Of a stretch of DNA of 64,000 bases, positions 28,101 through 36,962 are shown piece by piece. The translations under genes were made by a program, and so were the position numbers. The DNA lies in assembly GCF_009870125.1 (NCBI RefSeq), contig NC_046681.1, forward strand, positions 12,661,001 through 12,725,000. Reading direction: 5' to 3'. The notes under the pieces are model-generated. The model ran no database searches. It saw only the letters and a program-made list of their open reading frames with translations, and had not been told where the DNA came from. The stretch's first letter is position 1, and each line of letters starts with the position of its first letter. Origin of the DNA: Drosophila pseudoobscura. Lineage: Eukaryota > Arthropoda > Insecta > Diptera > Drosophilidae.

Positions 28101-31100
28101 ATCGGGCTATGTGAGAACCAAATAGAAACACCTGCGTGAAATGCAGTGGGAAAGATAAAATTTAATTGTTTGGGTTTTTGTGTTAATCTTAGGTTATTAT
28201 TTTAATTTCCTTATCGTTCGTTGACTGCTCGATTCTATATATTATTCTTTGGTATACCTGCATGGCCGGGCCGACATGAGCTGGAGAACTTGAGTTTTGT
28301 TTGCAGTGGAGCCCTCGACTTTTGGTGCGCTTTGATGTTTGAATCTTACAGCAGAGGCATGATGATTTACGGCTACTACTATACAATATACAATATACAA
28401 TATACAATGACATGTGTCTTGCTATGTGCTGCTCCCCTTAACCGTTTAACCATTTAAGTGTTCTTTGTTTTTCATTTTATTTTTCCACTTTTACAATCTC
28501 TCAATCTATCTCTCTGTCTCCCCCTCCTTATGTCTCTATTCTTCCATTACTTGTTGTTTAACTATTTTATGTTTTCAATCCTGTTCTAACTGTTAATTGT
28601 TTTCCTCCGTGTGTGTTTATGCCTTGTACTAACCGAAAAGATCTGTCAATTGGCATCCAGTTACATATACTTCCTATCGATGTTGTAATTGATGACGAAT
28701 CCAAGTGAATCCAAAATTAAGTTTGATATCGAAATTTGATTGCTTTTGCATTAGACGTTACTCTTGTGATGAGTTGTAATTTGTATGCTTTTGACCGAAT
28801 TCTTTATGTATACCCCCCATCCCCCCAAGAAACCACAAGCGAGAGCCGATCTCACACAGCCCAACTAATCACTGAAACTGTATATATTTTCTATGCATCT
28901 GCCCCACCAACCACAACCACCAACCACTCCAAACAAACCGCTACCGCAACAACTGTGCCACTGTGTGTTGTCGTCGTGTTGCCTTGGTGGTGGTCTCCGT
29001 GCCACCGCGCCACCGTACCACCGTGCCACCGTGCTATCGTTGTCTCTCGATCTCCGTCATGAACCCCAAAGTGCGCCCAGGGACGAGCCGCCTGGTTGGA
29101 GCGCGGCCGGCGCTGCAGTGTCCAGGATCAGCAGCAGCAGCAGGCCACCTTATCCCGACGCTGGGTGAAGCGCAACCGAGTAAGTCCCATCCATCACGTA
29201 GAGCTATCCAACCAAACGCCTGTATTGTGCTGTGTACATGTGCCGAGTGGCGATCCAATGGCTAACTACTGACTATATAGCATATACGTATATCCGTCAC
29301 ACTCTGCTAATTCTTCCTTCCCTGTCTCACTCACACACACAACTTTCTCGATGTCCAGCGCATTTTCCGATAGGTGCCAGGCGCAGCAAGACTATACATA
29401 CGAGTTGAAGCGTTCAACATTTTTATTTTAGCTGCGATTTTCTAACCATCCCATTCGAACCATTCGCTTTGCTTTGAGCCTTCGACCAACTCAATCAAGG
29501 GCTTTACCAAATGCATACCGATACTTTATATATCCATTTTATTGTAAACAAATATGATTTCCATTTGCCCAGAACTGTGAGACCCATTGCTGAAATAATA
29601 CTTGCCATTGACAGATTCAAGACGCCTCTTTGGGTGGCTCCTCGGACGATGAGGATTTCCTGGGCGTTCTGCGCGGCCCTAGCACCTTCGCGAATGCCTT
29701 CCTCTACGTGGGACTGGGCACAGTGGCGCTGGGACTGGTCATAGCATTCGTTGGAACCGGCGAGAAGGGCTTCAAAACTGTGGAACTAAGACTTATAGGG
29801 CCCTCCCTCATAGGCAATATAACAGTTGACTCTCCCTTCCGATTTGTATTCATACTAAAGGGCTCTTATCCTTGCAGGACTGGGCCTGATCTGTTGCATT
29901 TTACGCATCCTCTTCTGCATCTGTCCATCGCACTGCATCTCATCCAGCAAGAAGACGCGCAAGAAAAACGGCAACAAGATCGATGCAGATCACACAACGT
30001 CGCTGCTCAGGAACGAGAGCAAGAGGGTATCGATTGCCCGAGGACCCGGTGTTCAGGTATATAATGGAACTAAATTATCAAAGGTTTGTTAAATGCCCAC
30101 CATTCGTGCAGCCCAAATACCCCATAGCACACAAGCGCAGCCAGAGCAAGATGCTCAATGAGGGAATGGAGGCACTGCGACAGATAGCCACCACATCGCT
30201 TTTCATGCAAAACGATCAGAAGACGGCTATCAATCGCGTGGTGCCCATCATCAACGAGCCGGACAGTGGCGGTAAGATAGTTCCATACCTCTCTAAGATC
30301 TCATTGAATCCATGTCCAAATCTTGCTTGCAGATGCCCCACTGGAAATGAAGAAGCTGCAGACGGCACTCAGTGCCTGCGAGATGAGTGAGGAGGAGAAG
30401 GCCAGGCAGCAGCAGCAGCGGCAGATCGCCAAACGTACAACAACAGCCACAACTGCCGTAACGAGTAGTACCACCAAAGACCCAACAATACCGACAAAGG
30501 CAGCGAGGGCCACGACTCTGAGCACTGTGGACGAGAAGCCCGACAGCAAGCTGGTGCGGCAGAGAGTGGCCCTGCAACAGCAGCGACAGCAGCAGCAGCA
30601 GCAGCAGCAGGTGAAACAAGAGCAACACCCGGCACAGCAAGCCAGCAAGTCGCAATCGCTATCCTCTTCGTCGACGGTCAAAGATTCGCTGGATGGGACG
30701 GTCGTTGTAGAGGAAACCTCCCTGATAGATGCCACCAATGTTGCCACGAATGCAGTTCCAGTTAAAGCTCCAGCACCTGTTTCAGCTCCTGCATCAGCGG
30801 CTGCCCCCTTGCCGAGCAGCTGCAGTACAGGAGCCATACCTAGACTCAAAACCAACAACACTGTGTCATTCACCTCCAGTCAAGCCACGCGGCCGGGCAT
30901 CTCGACGGGCGCCACGCCCAAGACAACGCCCACCAGCTCCCGGCTGCCCACCTCGCAGTCGCATCCAACGAGCTATGATCTACCCCCCGCCCTGCCGCAC
31001 ACCTATTCCGCGACGGCCACGGTCCGCGGACCCCTGGGCATGTCCATGAGTACGTCAACCTACACAATGCCCACCAGCAAAGTGGGTCCATCAGCCGCAT

Positions 31101-31504
31101 CCACAGCCACATCCGCATCCGCATTCGCTGCCCTGCCGCCCACCACGACAACGATCAGCCTGCTGCCGCTGCCGGCGCCGCCGACAATGGCCACGGCGAT
31201 GACCAGTATTCCTGGCCAGGTGCCGGACGGTGGTGGCGCCACCTCGCACACCGCGAGTCTGAGTCTGAGCTTAATGCAGCCAACGGCGATGCGGCCGGCA
31301 TCGGCGTCGGCGTCGAGCATGGCCATGTCCACGTCGTCATTTAGCACGGAAAACAAATCACACCCGTCATCCGCAAGCACAACAAGGGGGCGTGGCAGCC
31401 AGCTCCTTGCACCGCCGGCGTTGGCATCTACATCGGCATCGGCATCGGCATCGAGCAAATGTGAGCCGGAACTGGTGCTCAGTCCGGCGAAGCTGGGCCA
31501 GTAG
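7156..31504 (+). CDS. Large His-rich putative two-helix membrane protein, six coding exons
   Basis: Joined exons are 7156-8409, 29081-29179, 29615-29813, 29878-30056, 30112-30271 and 30333-31504. All phases agree and give about 1020 aa. Residues 108-144 are a His/Ser/Ala-rich run. Exon 1 ends in a Cys cluster (CAYCEEGICVCEH). Exon 2 is basic with a Gln run. Exons 3 and 4 encode two hydrophobic helices around a short loop, with the motif RLIGPSLIGLGLICC, followed by a basic, Cys-containing segment (ICPSHC, then KKTRKKN). The last exon is low complexity (poly-Gln, Ser/Ala/Thr/Pro). The GPxxxGxGL layout superficially recalls TMEM200-type proteins, but I do not recognise the family with certainty and assign no function. 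Intron 3 is a GC-AG intron. The first intron is 20.7 kb, typical of regulated, often neuronal, fly genes. The exon 2 acceptor at 29081 is the least certain junction, chosen because a stop lies just upstream and the phase fits. Confidence 0.8.
8951..9070. promoter_or_regulatory. CT tract / CCGTTAYATCTCGCTC / CTCF-like core / GA tract composite, copy 1
   Basis: A CT-rich tract (about 8951-8970) is followed by CCGTTATATCTCGCTC (from 8987), then CTCCGCCAGAGGTCGC with a trailing CACACT, then a GA repeat (about 9046-9069). The same order and almost the same words recur at 53183-53292. The central core resembles an insulator-protein (CTCF-type) site flanked by GAGA-factor sites. The function is inferred from motif resemblance only. 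Confidence 0.35.
10852..10986. repeat. GGCGGTAGGG / GGCGGCAGG short repeats
   Basis: Two small clusters of a related G-rich unit occur: GGCGGCAGG at about 10861-10878 and three tandem GGCGGTAGGG at about 10959-10986. They lie in the large intron and have no clear function. Confidence 0.7.
12386..12421. repeat. GT-rich microsatellite
   Basis: An interrupted GTGTGTGAG-type repeat lies in the large intron. No gene is associated with it other than the host intron. Confidence 0.85.
15480..16843 (+). promoter_or_regulatory. ACGT-rich tract, possible alternative promoter/5' UTR
   Basis: By eye more than 25 ACGT tetramers occur here, mostly as TTACGT, GTTACG or GTGACGT, including full TTACGTCA sites (about 15697 and 16025), which are CRE/bZIP-type half or full sites. 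A second cluster lies at 18770-19100. The density is far above the rest of the window. The tract ends at the candidate alternative start codon, so it could be a promoter or a transcribed leader. The role is inferred. Confidence 0.35.
16844..16987 (+). CDS. Candidate alternative first coding exon (48 codons)
   Basis: An ATG in good insect context (CAACAAG before it) opens a 48-codon frame that is very basic at the start (SKSRVARRRKLRKLGGR) and ends PPESW just before a GTAATA donor. The exon ends in phase 0 and so can splice directly to the exon at 29081, which also starts in phase 0, replacing the His-rich N-terminus. It lies at the end of a long A-rich, ACGT-rich tract that looks like a 5' UTR. 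The frame runs only four more codons past the donor before a stop. This is inference; an RNA-seq junction from 16987 to 29081 would confirm it. Confidence 0.4.
18818..18877 (+). CDS. Candidate proline-rich cassette exon (20 codons)
   Basis: A 60-nt segment follows an AG at 18816-18817 and ends at a strong GTAAGT donor at 18878. Read in phase 0 it encodes KNTYVTTPPAPPQPPPPPPE. Both edges are phase 0, so it could be inserted between exon 1 (or the alternative first exon) and the exon at 29081 without changing frame. The upstream pyrimidine tract is weak, so the acceptor is uncertain. Confidence 0.3.
21396..21419. repeat. CA dinucleotide microsatellite
   Basis: About 12 CA units lie in the large intron. 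Nearby CT runs (for example 19271-19291, 21683-21700 and 22099-22115) make 17-22 kb the most microsatellite-dense part of the window. Confidence 0.9.
28381..28408. repeat. Four tandem copies of ATACAAT
   Basis: There are four perfect 7-nt units (ATACAAT) in the large intron, a short minisatellite with no obvious function. Confidence 0.9.
29814..29877 (+). other. GC-AG intron
   Basis: This 64-nt intron begins GCAATA after CTCATAG and ends CTTGCAG, with a TACTAA branch-point-like word inside. Joining with the GC donor gives SLIG-LGLICC and keeps the frame. The nearest GT (29825) would give a stop within four codons. GC-AG introns are a known minor class; here the frame demands it. Confidence 0.75.
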
Positions 31505-33368
31505 AATTGTGAGGCTTAGTAACGACGACGATTTTAGTTAGCTACCAGGTCTATGTGTGTATATGTGTGTGTATGTCTAGGTTCTATTCTGTGTGAATGT
31601 GTTGGTGTATCTGTGTGCAAGAGCCGTGTGCATGAGTGTGCGAGATCGAAGGAGAAACAAATGTAATTACTTATGTACTCTAAAACTATCTTTTGAATGT
31701 GCCACAAGAACAACTAAAAACAAAACACAAGAATATTTAACTAAAAGTCATGTTCTGAAGTCGAAACTCCCTGAGAAAAAGGCGTCGGATTACGACTGCT
31801 ACCAAAATCAATGTCAATATCAAACCTAACCATCCCTGACAGATCTTGGGAAGCCTTCGGATTCAGAACATGGCCATATATGCAATATATATCTCCTTTA
31901 CAACCAGAAACAGCTTTCGGTGTCTAATCCTACACAATTCCCGAGGCTTTCTTCTTTTATGATTCGCCATCCCACTTGGTTTCTGTTGCAACAAGCTTTT
32001 CCTTTCCAATGTCCGTCGTGTCCCCATGCCATGACCCAAAAGTCGGCCCAGTGCTCAGCAAGTAACGGCCAACCCACGCTGTTCTAAACTATCCCCAAAC
32101 TTAGCCAGGGTATTATAAAGTTTGTATACCAAACATATCGTTAACTCAATACGCGAAACAAAAATAATACGAATTAAAATATATAATTCGAGGAAAAACC
32201 TGAGTGGAGTTGAGCCAGTTGGGGTCGTGTCAGAGGCCACCCAGAGCCACCCGGATCCATGCAGATGACAAGGAAGAAAGAACACAGAGTATAGAGCTAT
32301 GAAACTATAAAACTAATTAGATATGTATCCCAAATTTGAATGACGATGCAAGTACGGTATGTAACGCAGATAGAGGCGGCTAAATGTTCCAACAATGCCA
32401 GGCATATGGATATGTGTACTCAATAAAACCCAAACCGAAACCCAGAGAGTTCAAAAAGTATTAGGCAATGCTGTCTGCATAATAAAGCAAAGCAGGAAAT
32501 AATCAAAACACAGTCGGTGCAATCAATTAAAAAGAATACAAATTCTGCATTAATTTTTGGTTCCAAAAAATGTTTTCCATTTCAAGAAATTTTGAAACAA
32601 TTTGTATATTCATATTTTGATTTATTTTTTTTCAATTTGTGGCTATTGAGAAATTCAGTGTGAAATATTTGCTTGCTCTTTCAGCTGCTAAAGGTACGAA
32701 ATAAAAACTATAAAAACTATAAAATAAGCAGACTACAATAGACACGAATGTGGCCATAAAATGACAAAGTGAAAACCAAATATTAAAAAACAAAAGAATC
32801 CATGTTTAACATATTGTGTATGAGGCATGTATTGTACAGCAACCAAAGCAGCAGCAGACCTAGAAAATTATAAACAAAATTTATGAATTAGTGTGTATGT
32901 ATTCTATATGTGCAGAAATAAAATGAAATTCAGAAAAGAAGCATCTTGGAACTAATTTCCAACTGGAGAAAAAACACACAAAAGAGTGGATGCTCCCGTC
33001 TTTTTGTCTCTGCATTGATCATTCATACGATTTCTGACGTCTAACTTATTTTTTATTTTCATTTCAGACTGAGAAGTTTATCCTTAATTTCCTTACTTTT
33101 TAAACTTTACTATGTGTCCATGTGCAGGTGCGTATAACCGACATTTATTTATTTCAAAACATCTTTTTGCATTATTTTAATTTTGTTAGCCTAAATAGTC
33201 TTTCAGAATTAATGTACCTATGAAAAGATCATTAGAGAACGTAAATCTTATGGCATTTTTGGCCTTATCATACCGTAAGTTGTAGTGGAAGATTTTATAC
33301 CAATTTTACAATATCTTCCAATGACAGCAGCGAGGCATTTGCATTTCTTCTCCTATTTTTTTCTTTTT
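31505..33368 (+). other. 3' UTR of the large (+) gene and intergenic DNA
   Basis: After the stop codon at 31502-31504 the sequence becomes AT-rich. Poly(A) signals AATAAA appear at 32422-32427 and again near 32481 and 32918, so the 3' UTR is probably 0.9-1.4 kb. From about 32940 to 33368 I see only AT-rich DNA up to the left edge of the inverted repeat. Confidence 0.55.
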
Positions 33369-33451
33369 CCGCGATCCACTTCTCTTACAAGGTAAATATA
33401 TTGAGTTATTAGCTATTCATTTTCTTTATTTAACTCTTCCTTTCATTTCAG

Positions 33452-34169
33452 CAGGTCGCCCCCTTCGGTGGCCAGAAATACCTCTTGGCGGCTCTCGATG
33501 GCGGCTGTCCACTTCAGGCGCCTGACCGGCTGACATCGCGAACTCCGCGTTGGCTCCTGCGCACGGGGTCACGATACCGTGCGGTGCGCCCCTCGTCCGC
33601 TCCTGATTCCTGTCGCTTGAGGCTGTGTCCGATCACCTCCTCGTCATCTCGGGAGGTCCAAGGGATGTTCTCTTGGCTGGACTGTGGCTACCACTGGCTG
33701 CTGCACATGCTACGGGCCTTAGCCATGATGCCACTGCTGCAGAAGGAACCAGTGATCGACGGTGGAATTGTTGGTTCACGCCCATGGGAAATAATGTCAG
33801 CAATGCCCCGTTCATACACCGCCGAATCAAACGCTGGGCTTAAACTTCGAGACGCGTAAGTGAATCAGTATATAATTGTTGACATATCCTAACATATCTC
33901 TTCCTTCACAGAGGACTTATGTACCCTACGCTTTGCCACAAACCGAGTCGTATCCGATTTACCTCCGCCAGACGGAGACCTATCCAATCATTACCGAGAC
34001 GTATTCGAGACAGGCAGAGGTCTATCCCAGACCAATGGTATCCGAGCACGACAGAAGCGCACTCCTGGCAAGATCTGAACCTAACGAGCCATCATCATCC
34101 TTCGTCCTGGCCGTCAACAGCAAGGACTTTGACTATGGCAACCAAAGGAGGGGCTACGCGGACTACTAG
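33452..34169 (+). CDS. Uncharacterised gene, left-arm copy, 5' truncated
   Basis: Two exons can be supported: 33452-33855 (GTAAGT donor) and 33912 or 33914 to 34169, with a further exon end at about 33371-33391 before a 60-nt intron. The last exon encodes RTYVPYALPQTESYPIYLRQ onward, a Tyr-rich segment with repeated TE(S/T)Y(P/S) motifs written with different synonymous codons, and ends GYADY-stop. This supports that frame. AATAAA lies at 34251-34256, 82 nt after the stop. Exon 33452-33855 is open in the frame starting QVAPFGGQKYLLAALDGGCP. It joins the last exon in frame only if the acceptor is the second AG (exon from 33914). Homology with the right copy stops inside the upstream exon, so the 5' part is missing. 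I do not recognise the protein. Confidence 0.4.
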
Positions 34170-34299
34170 AATCTAGATAAATCTCGTTGTTTATAGGTTT
34201 AAGGATATACGCGTCCGTTTTATACGTTTATATTAAGCTAAGTTATGATGAATAAAACTATTGAAAAGTCATCCTTGCTGTATCCTGTATCGGGGATAC

Positions 34300-35000
34300 T
34301 ATCCAGATTACAAAAAGGCGTGGCACGCCCAGATCGGTTCACAAAAAGCGGAGAAAGATAAATATTTTATATTGGAGAAAATGTCCTTGATCCTTGCTAA
34401 GGACTCCATAAAATCAGGGACATTTTTGCGATGAGAGGATGCCATCGCACGCCCAGATCGGCCCACAAATAGCCGAGAAAACTAAATATGGATGGTGGGG
34501 GTAGTTAAAGTCCTTTCCGAAGGATCAAGGATATTTTTCTGATCACGGGGGCCAAGGCACGTCCTGATCGGGCCACAAACAAGGAAGAAAACAACATTTA
34601 TATGTCTGGAGTAAATATCCTTGATCCTTGGTCCTTGATAAGGACTCCATCAAATCGGGGACACTTTTCCGAACACAGGAAGCCATCGCATGTCTCGATC
34701 GGGCCTCAAATAACGGAGAAAACAACATTTATATGTCTGGAGTAAATATCCTTGATCCTTGGTCCTTGATAAGGACTCCATCAAATCGGGGACATTTTTC
34801 CGAACACAGGAAGCCGTCGCATGCCCAAATCGGCCCATAAAGAGCGGAGAAAATGAATATTTTTGATCCCGGATATCCTTGGTCCTTGAAAAGGACTTCG
34901 AAAAAGCAGGGACATTTTTCCGATCACAGGAAGCCGTCGCACGCCCAAATCGGCCCACAAATACCGGAGAAAACGGCCAAAATCTGAATGGGATACCAGG
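34300..35000. repeat. Left array of about 131-bp tandem repeats
   Basis: About five degenerate units lie in tandem. Landmarks repeat in each unit: ATCCTTGATCCTTGG, GGACTCCATCAAATCGGGGA, CCGAACACAGGAAGCC and a CCGATC/GGCC box. The best-preserved neighbours are 131 nt apart (34591 and 34722). No reading frame is kept through the units. The array is inverted relative to the one at 35150-35880. Confidence 0.85.
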
Positions 35001-35149
35001 CGAACAGAAATCAGCAGCAAGCAACTGTAGCAAGTTCAAAAAAAACTGTTGCATACTTTGGGGGGAGCACAAATTTTTAAAAAATTTCAGTTACCTTCTG
35101 CTGACTTCTGTTCGCCTGGTATCCCATCCAGATTTTGGCCATTTGACGA

Positions 35150-35880
35150 GAGATTTTTTCTCGATGTACGGTGGCGCCCCTGTCGGAGATTTCTTGAACT
35201 ACATTTTCTTTTCTCCGTTATTTGTAGCCCGATCTGGACATGCGATGGCTTCCTGTGTTCGGAAAAATGTCCCCGATTTTATGGAGTCCTTATCAAGGAC
35301 CAAGGATCAAGGATATTTACTCCAGACATATAAATGTTGTTTTCTCCGTTATTTGAGGCCCGATCGGGACATGCGATGGCTTCCTGTGTTCGGAAAAGTG
35401 TCCCCGATTTGATGGAGTCCTTATCAAGGACCAAGGATCAAGGATATTTACTCCAGACATACATATCTTGTTTCCTCCGTTATTTAGGGCCCGATCGGGA
35501 CATGCGATGGCTTCCTGTGTTCGGAAAAGTGTCCCTGATTTGATGGAGTCCTTATCAAGGACCAAGGATCAAGGATATTTACTCCAGACATATAAATGTT
35601 GTTTTCTTCCTTGTTTGTGGCCCGATCAGGACGTGCCTTGGCCCCCGTGATCAGAAAAATATCCTTGATCCTTCGGAAAGGACTTTAACTACCCCCACCA
35701 TCCATATTTAGTTTTCTCGGCTATTTGTGGGCCGATCTGGGCGTGCGATGGCATCCTCTCATCGCAAAAATGTCCCTGATTTTATGGAGTCCTTAGCAAG
35801 GATCAAGGACATTTTCTCCAATATAAAATATTTATCTTTCTCCGCTTTTTGTGAACCGATCTGGGCGTGCCACGCCTTTT
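35150..35880. repeat. Right array of about 131-bp tandem repeats (inverted orientation)
   Basis: This is the reverse-complement counterpart of 34300-35000, again with about five units. The outer units mirror the left array exactly (position sum 70193). The innermost units differ in number and sequence. A poorly conserved loop of about 80 bp (35015-35095) lies between short inverted flanks (GGATACCAGGCGAACAGAA and its complement). Inverted, internally repetitive ends around a loop are the architecture of foldback/Galileo-type elements, but I cannot assign a family. Confidence 0.8.
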
Positions 35881-36023
35881 TGTAATCTGGATAGTATCCC
35901 CGATACAGGATACAGCAAGGATGACTTTTCAATAGTTTTATTCATCATAACTTAGCTTAATATCAACGTATAAAACGGACGCGTATATCCTTAAACCTAT
36001 AAACAACGAGATTTATCTAGATT

Positions 36024-36962
36024 CTAGTAGTCCGCGTAGCCCCTCCTTTGGTTGCCATAGTCAAAGTCCTTGCTGTTGACGGCCAGGACGAAGGATGATG
36101 ATGGCTCGTTAGGTTCAGATCTTGCCAGGAGTGCGCTTCTGTCGTGCTCGGATACCATTGGTCTGGGATAGACCTCTGCCTGTCTCGAATACGTCTCGGT
36201 AATGATTGGATAGGTCTCCGTCTGGCGGAGGTAAATCGGATACGACTCGGTTTGTGGCAAAGCGTAGGGTACATAAGTCCTCTGTGAAGGAAGAGATATG
36301 TTAGGATATGTCAACAATTATATACTGATTCACTTACGCGTCTCGAAGTTTAAGCCCAGCGTTTGATTCGGCGGTGTATGAACGGGGCATTGCTGACATT
36401 ATTTCCCATGGGCGTGAACCAACAATTCCACCGTCGATCACTGGTTCCTTCTGCAGCAGTGGCATCATGGCTAAGGCCCGTAGCATGTGCAGCAGCCAGT
36501 GGTAGCCACAGTCCAGCCAAGAGAACATCCCTTGGACCTTGACGAGGAGGTGATCGGACACAGCCTCAAGCGACAGGAATCAGGAGCGGACGAGGGGCGC
36601 ACCGCACGGTATCGTGACCCCGTGCGCAGGAGCCAACGCGGAGTTCGCGATGTCAGCCGGTCAGGCGCCTGAAGTGGACAGCCGCCATCGAGAGCCGCCA
36701 AGAGGTATTTCTGGCCACCGAAGGGGGCGACCTGCTGAAATGAAAGGAAGAGTTAAATAAAGAAAATGAATAACTAATAACTTAATATATTTACCTTGTA
36801 AGAGGAGGGGATCGCGGCATAGCAGTTTGTAGCCTGAGAAGGTCTCAGCGAATACAAGATGGGTAAGCAAGGAAATCTTACCCGTTCAAAGCCGATGAGG
36901 TAAAGCATGATTCGGGAGGCAAGACGATGTCGGCAATGTATGCATCTACGAAGCATGTACAT
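36024..36962 (-). pseudogene. Uncharacterised gene, right-arm copy, frame-disrupted
   Basis: On the minus strand a four-exon model is 36962-36882, 36833-36795, 36734-36338 and 36281-36024. The first two exons give MYMLRRCIHCRHRLASRIML onward and ATNCYAAIPSSYK in phase 0, and read into the same QVAPFGG frame as the left copy. A 7-nt deletion relative to the left copy, near 36540, then shifts the frame to a stop about 19 codons later. The last exon is intact and ends GYADY. TTTATT at 35937-35942 is the minus-strand AATAAA. So this copy has the 5' exons that the left one lacks but appears broken, unless a different frame or splice is used. No function can be assigned. Confidence 0.35.

Larger units (their letters stand above)
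8410..29080 (+). other. 20.7-kb first intron of the large (+) gene
   Basis: The donor is at 8410 (GAG then GTAATT) and the acceptor before 29081. The intron is dominated by A-rich and pyrimidine-rich low-complexity sequence and microsatellites, especially between 17 and 22 kb. It contains the candidate alternative first exon, the candidate cassette exon and the ACGT-rich tract listed separately. Other open frames inside it are short and lack supporting splice signals. Parts may be enhancers, but nothing in the sequence proves this. Confidence 0.6.
33369..36817. repeat. 3.4-kb inverted repeat (palindrome) with about 1.4-kb near-identical arms
   Basis: The left arm (33369 to about 34800) is the reverse complement of the right arm (about 35390 to 36817). 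Corresponding positions sum to 70186 in the outer part and 70193 further in; the 7-nt shift is an indel near 33646. I saw only a handful of mismatches per kilobase, so identity is about 99%. Each arm carries a copy of the same gene, with 3' ends facing inward, plus an array of about 131-bp units. The inner arrays are less symmetric. The high identity means a recent duplication or ongoing gene conversion. It lies between the convergent 3' ends of the two large genes. Confidence 0.9.

Noticed and set aside
29630..30064. Uninterrupted 144-codon frame through the GC-AG intron
   Set aside because: Past 29813 this reading leaves the conserved hydrophobic frame. It is a by-product of the short intron having no stop in that frame.
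36487..36672. Plus-strand frame in the right arm beginning MQQPVVATVQPREHPLDLDE
   Set aside because: It is antisense to the arm gene, is closed by a stop immediately upstream and lacks splice or terminal-exon support; the opposite strand has these.
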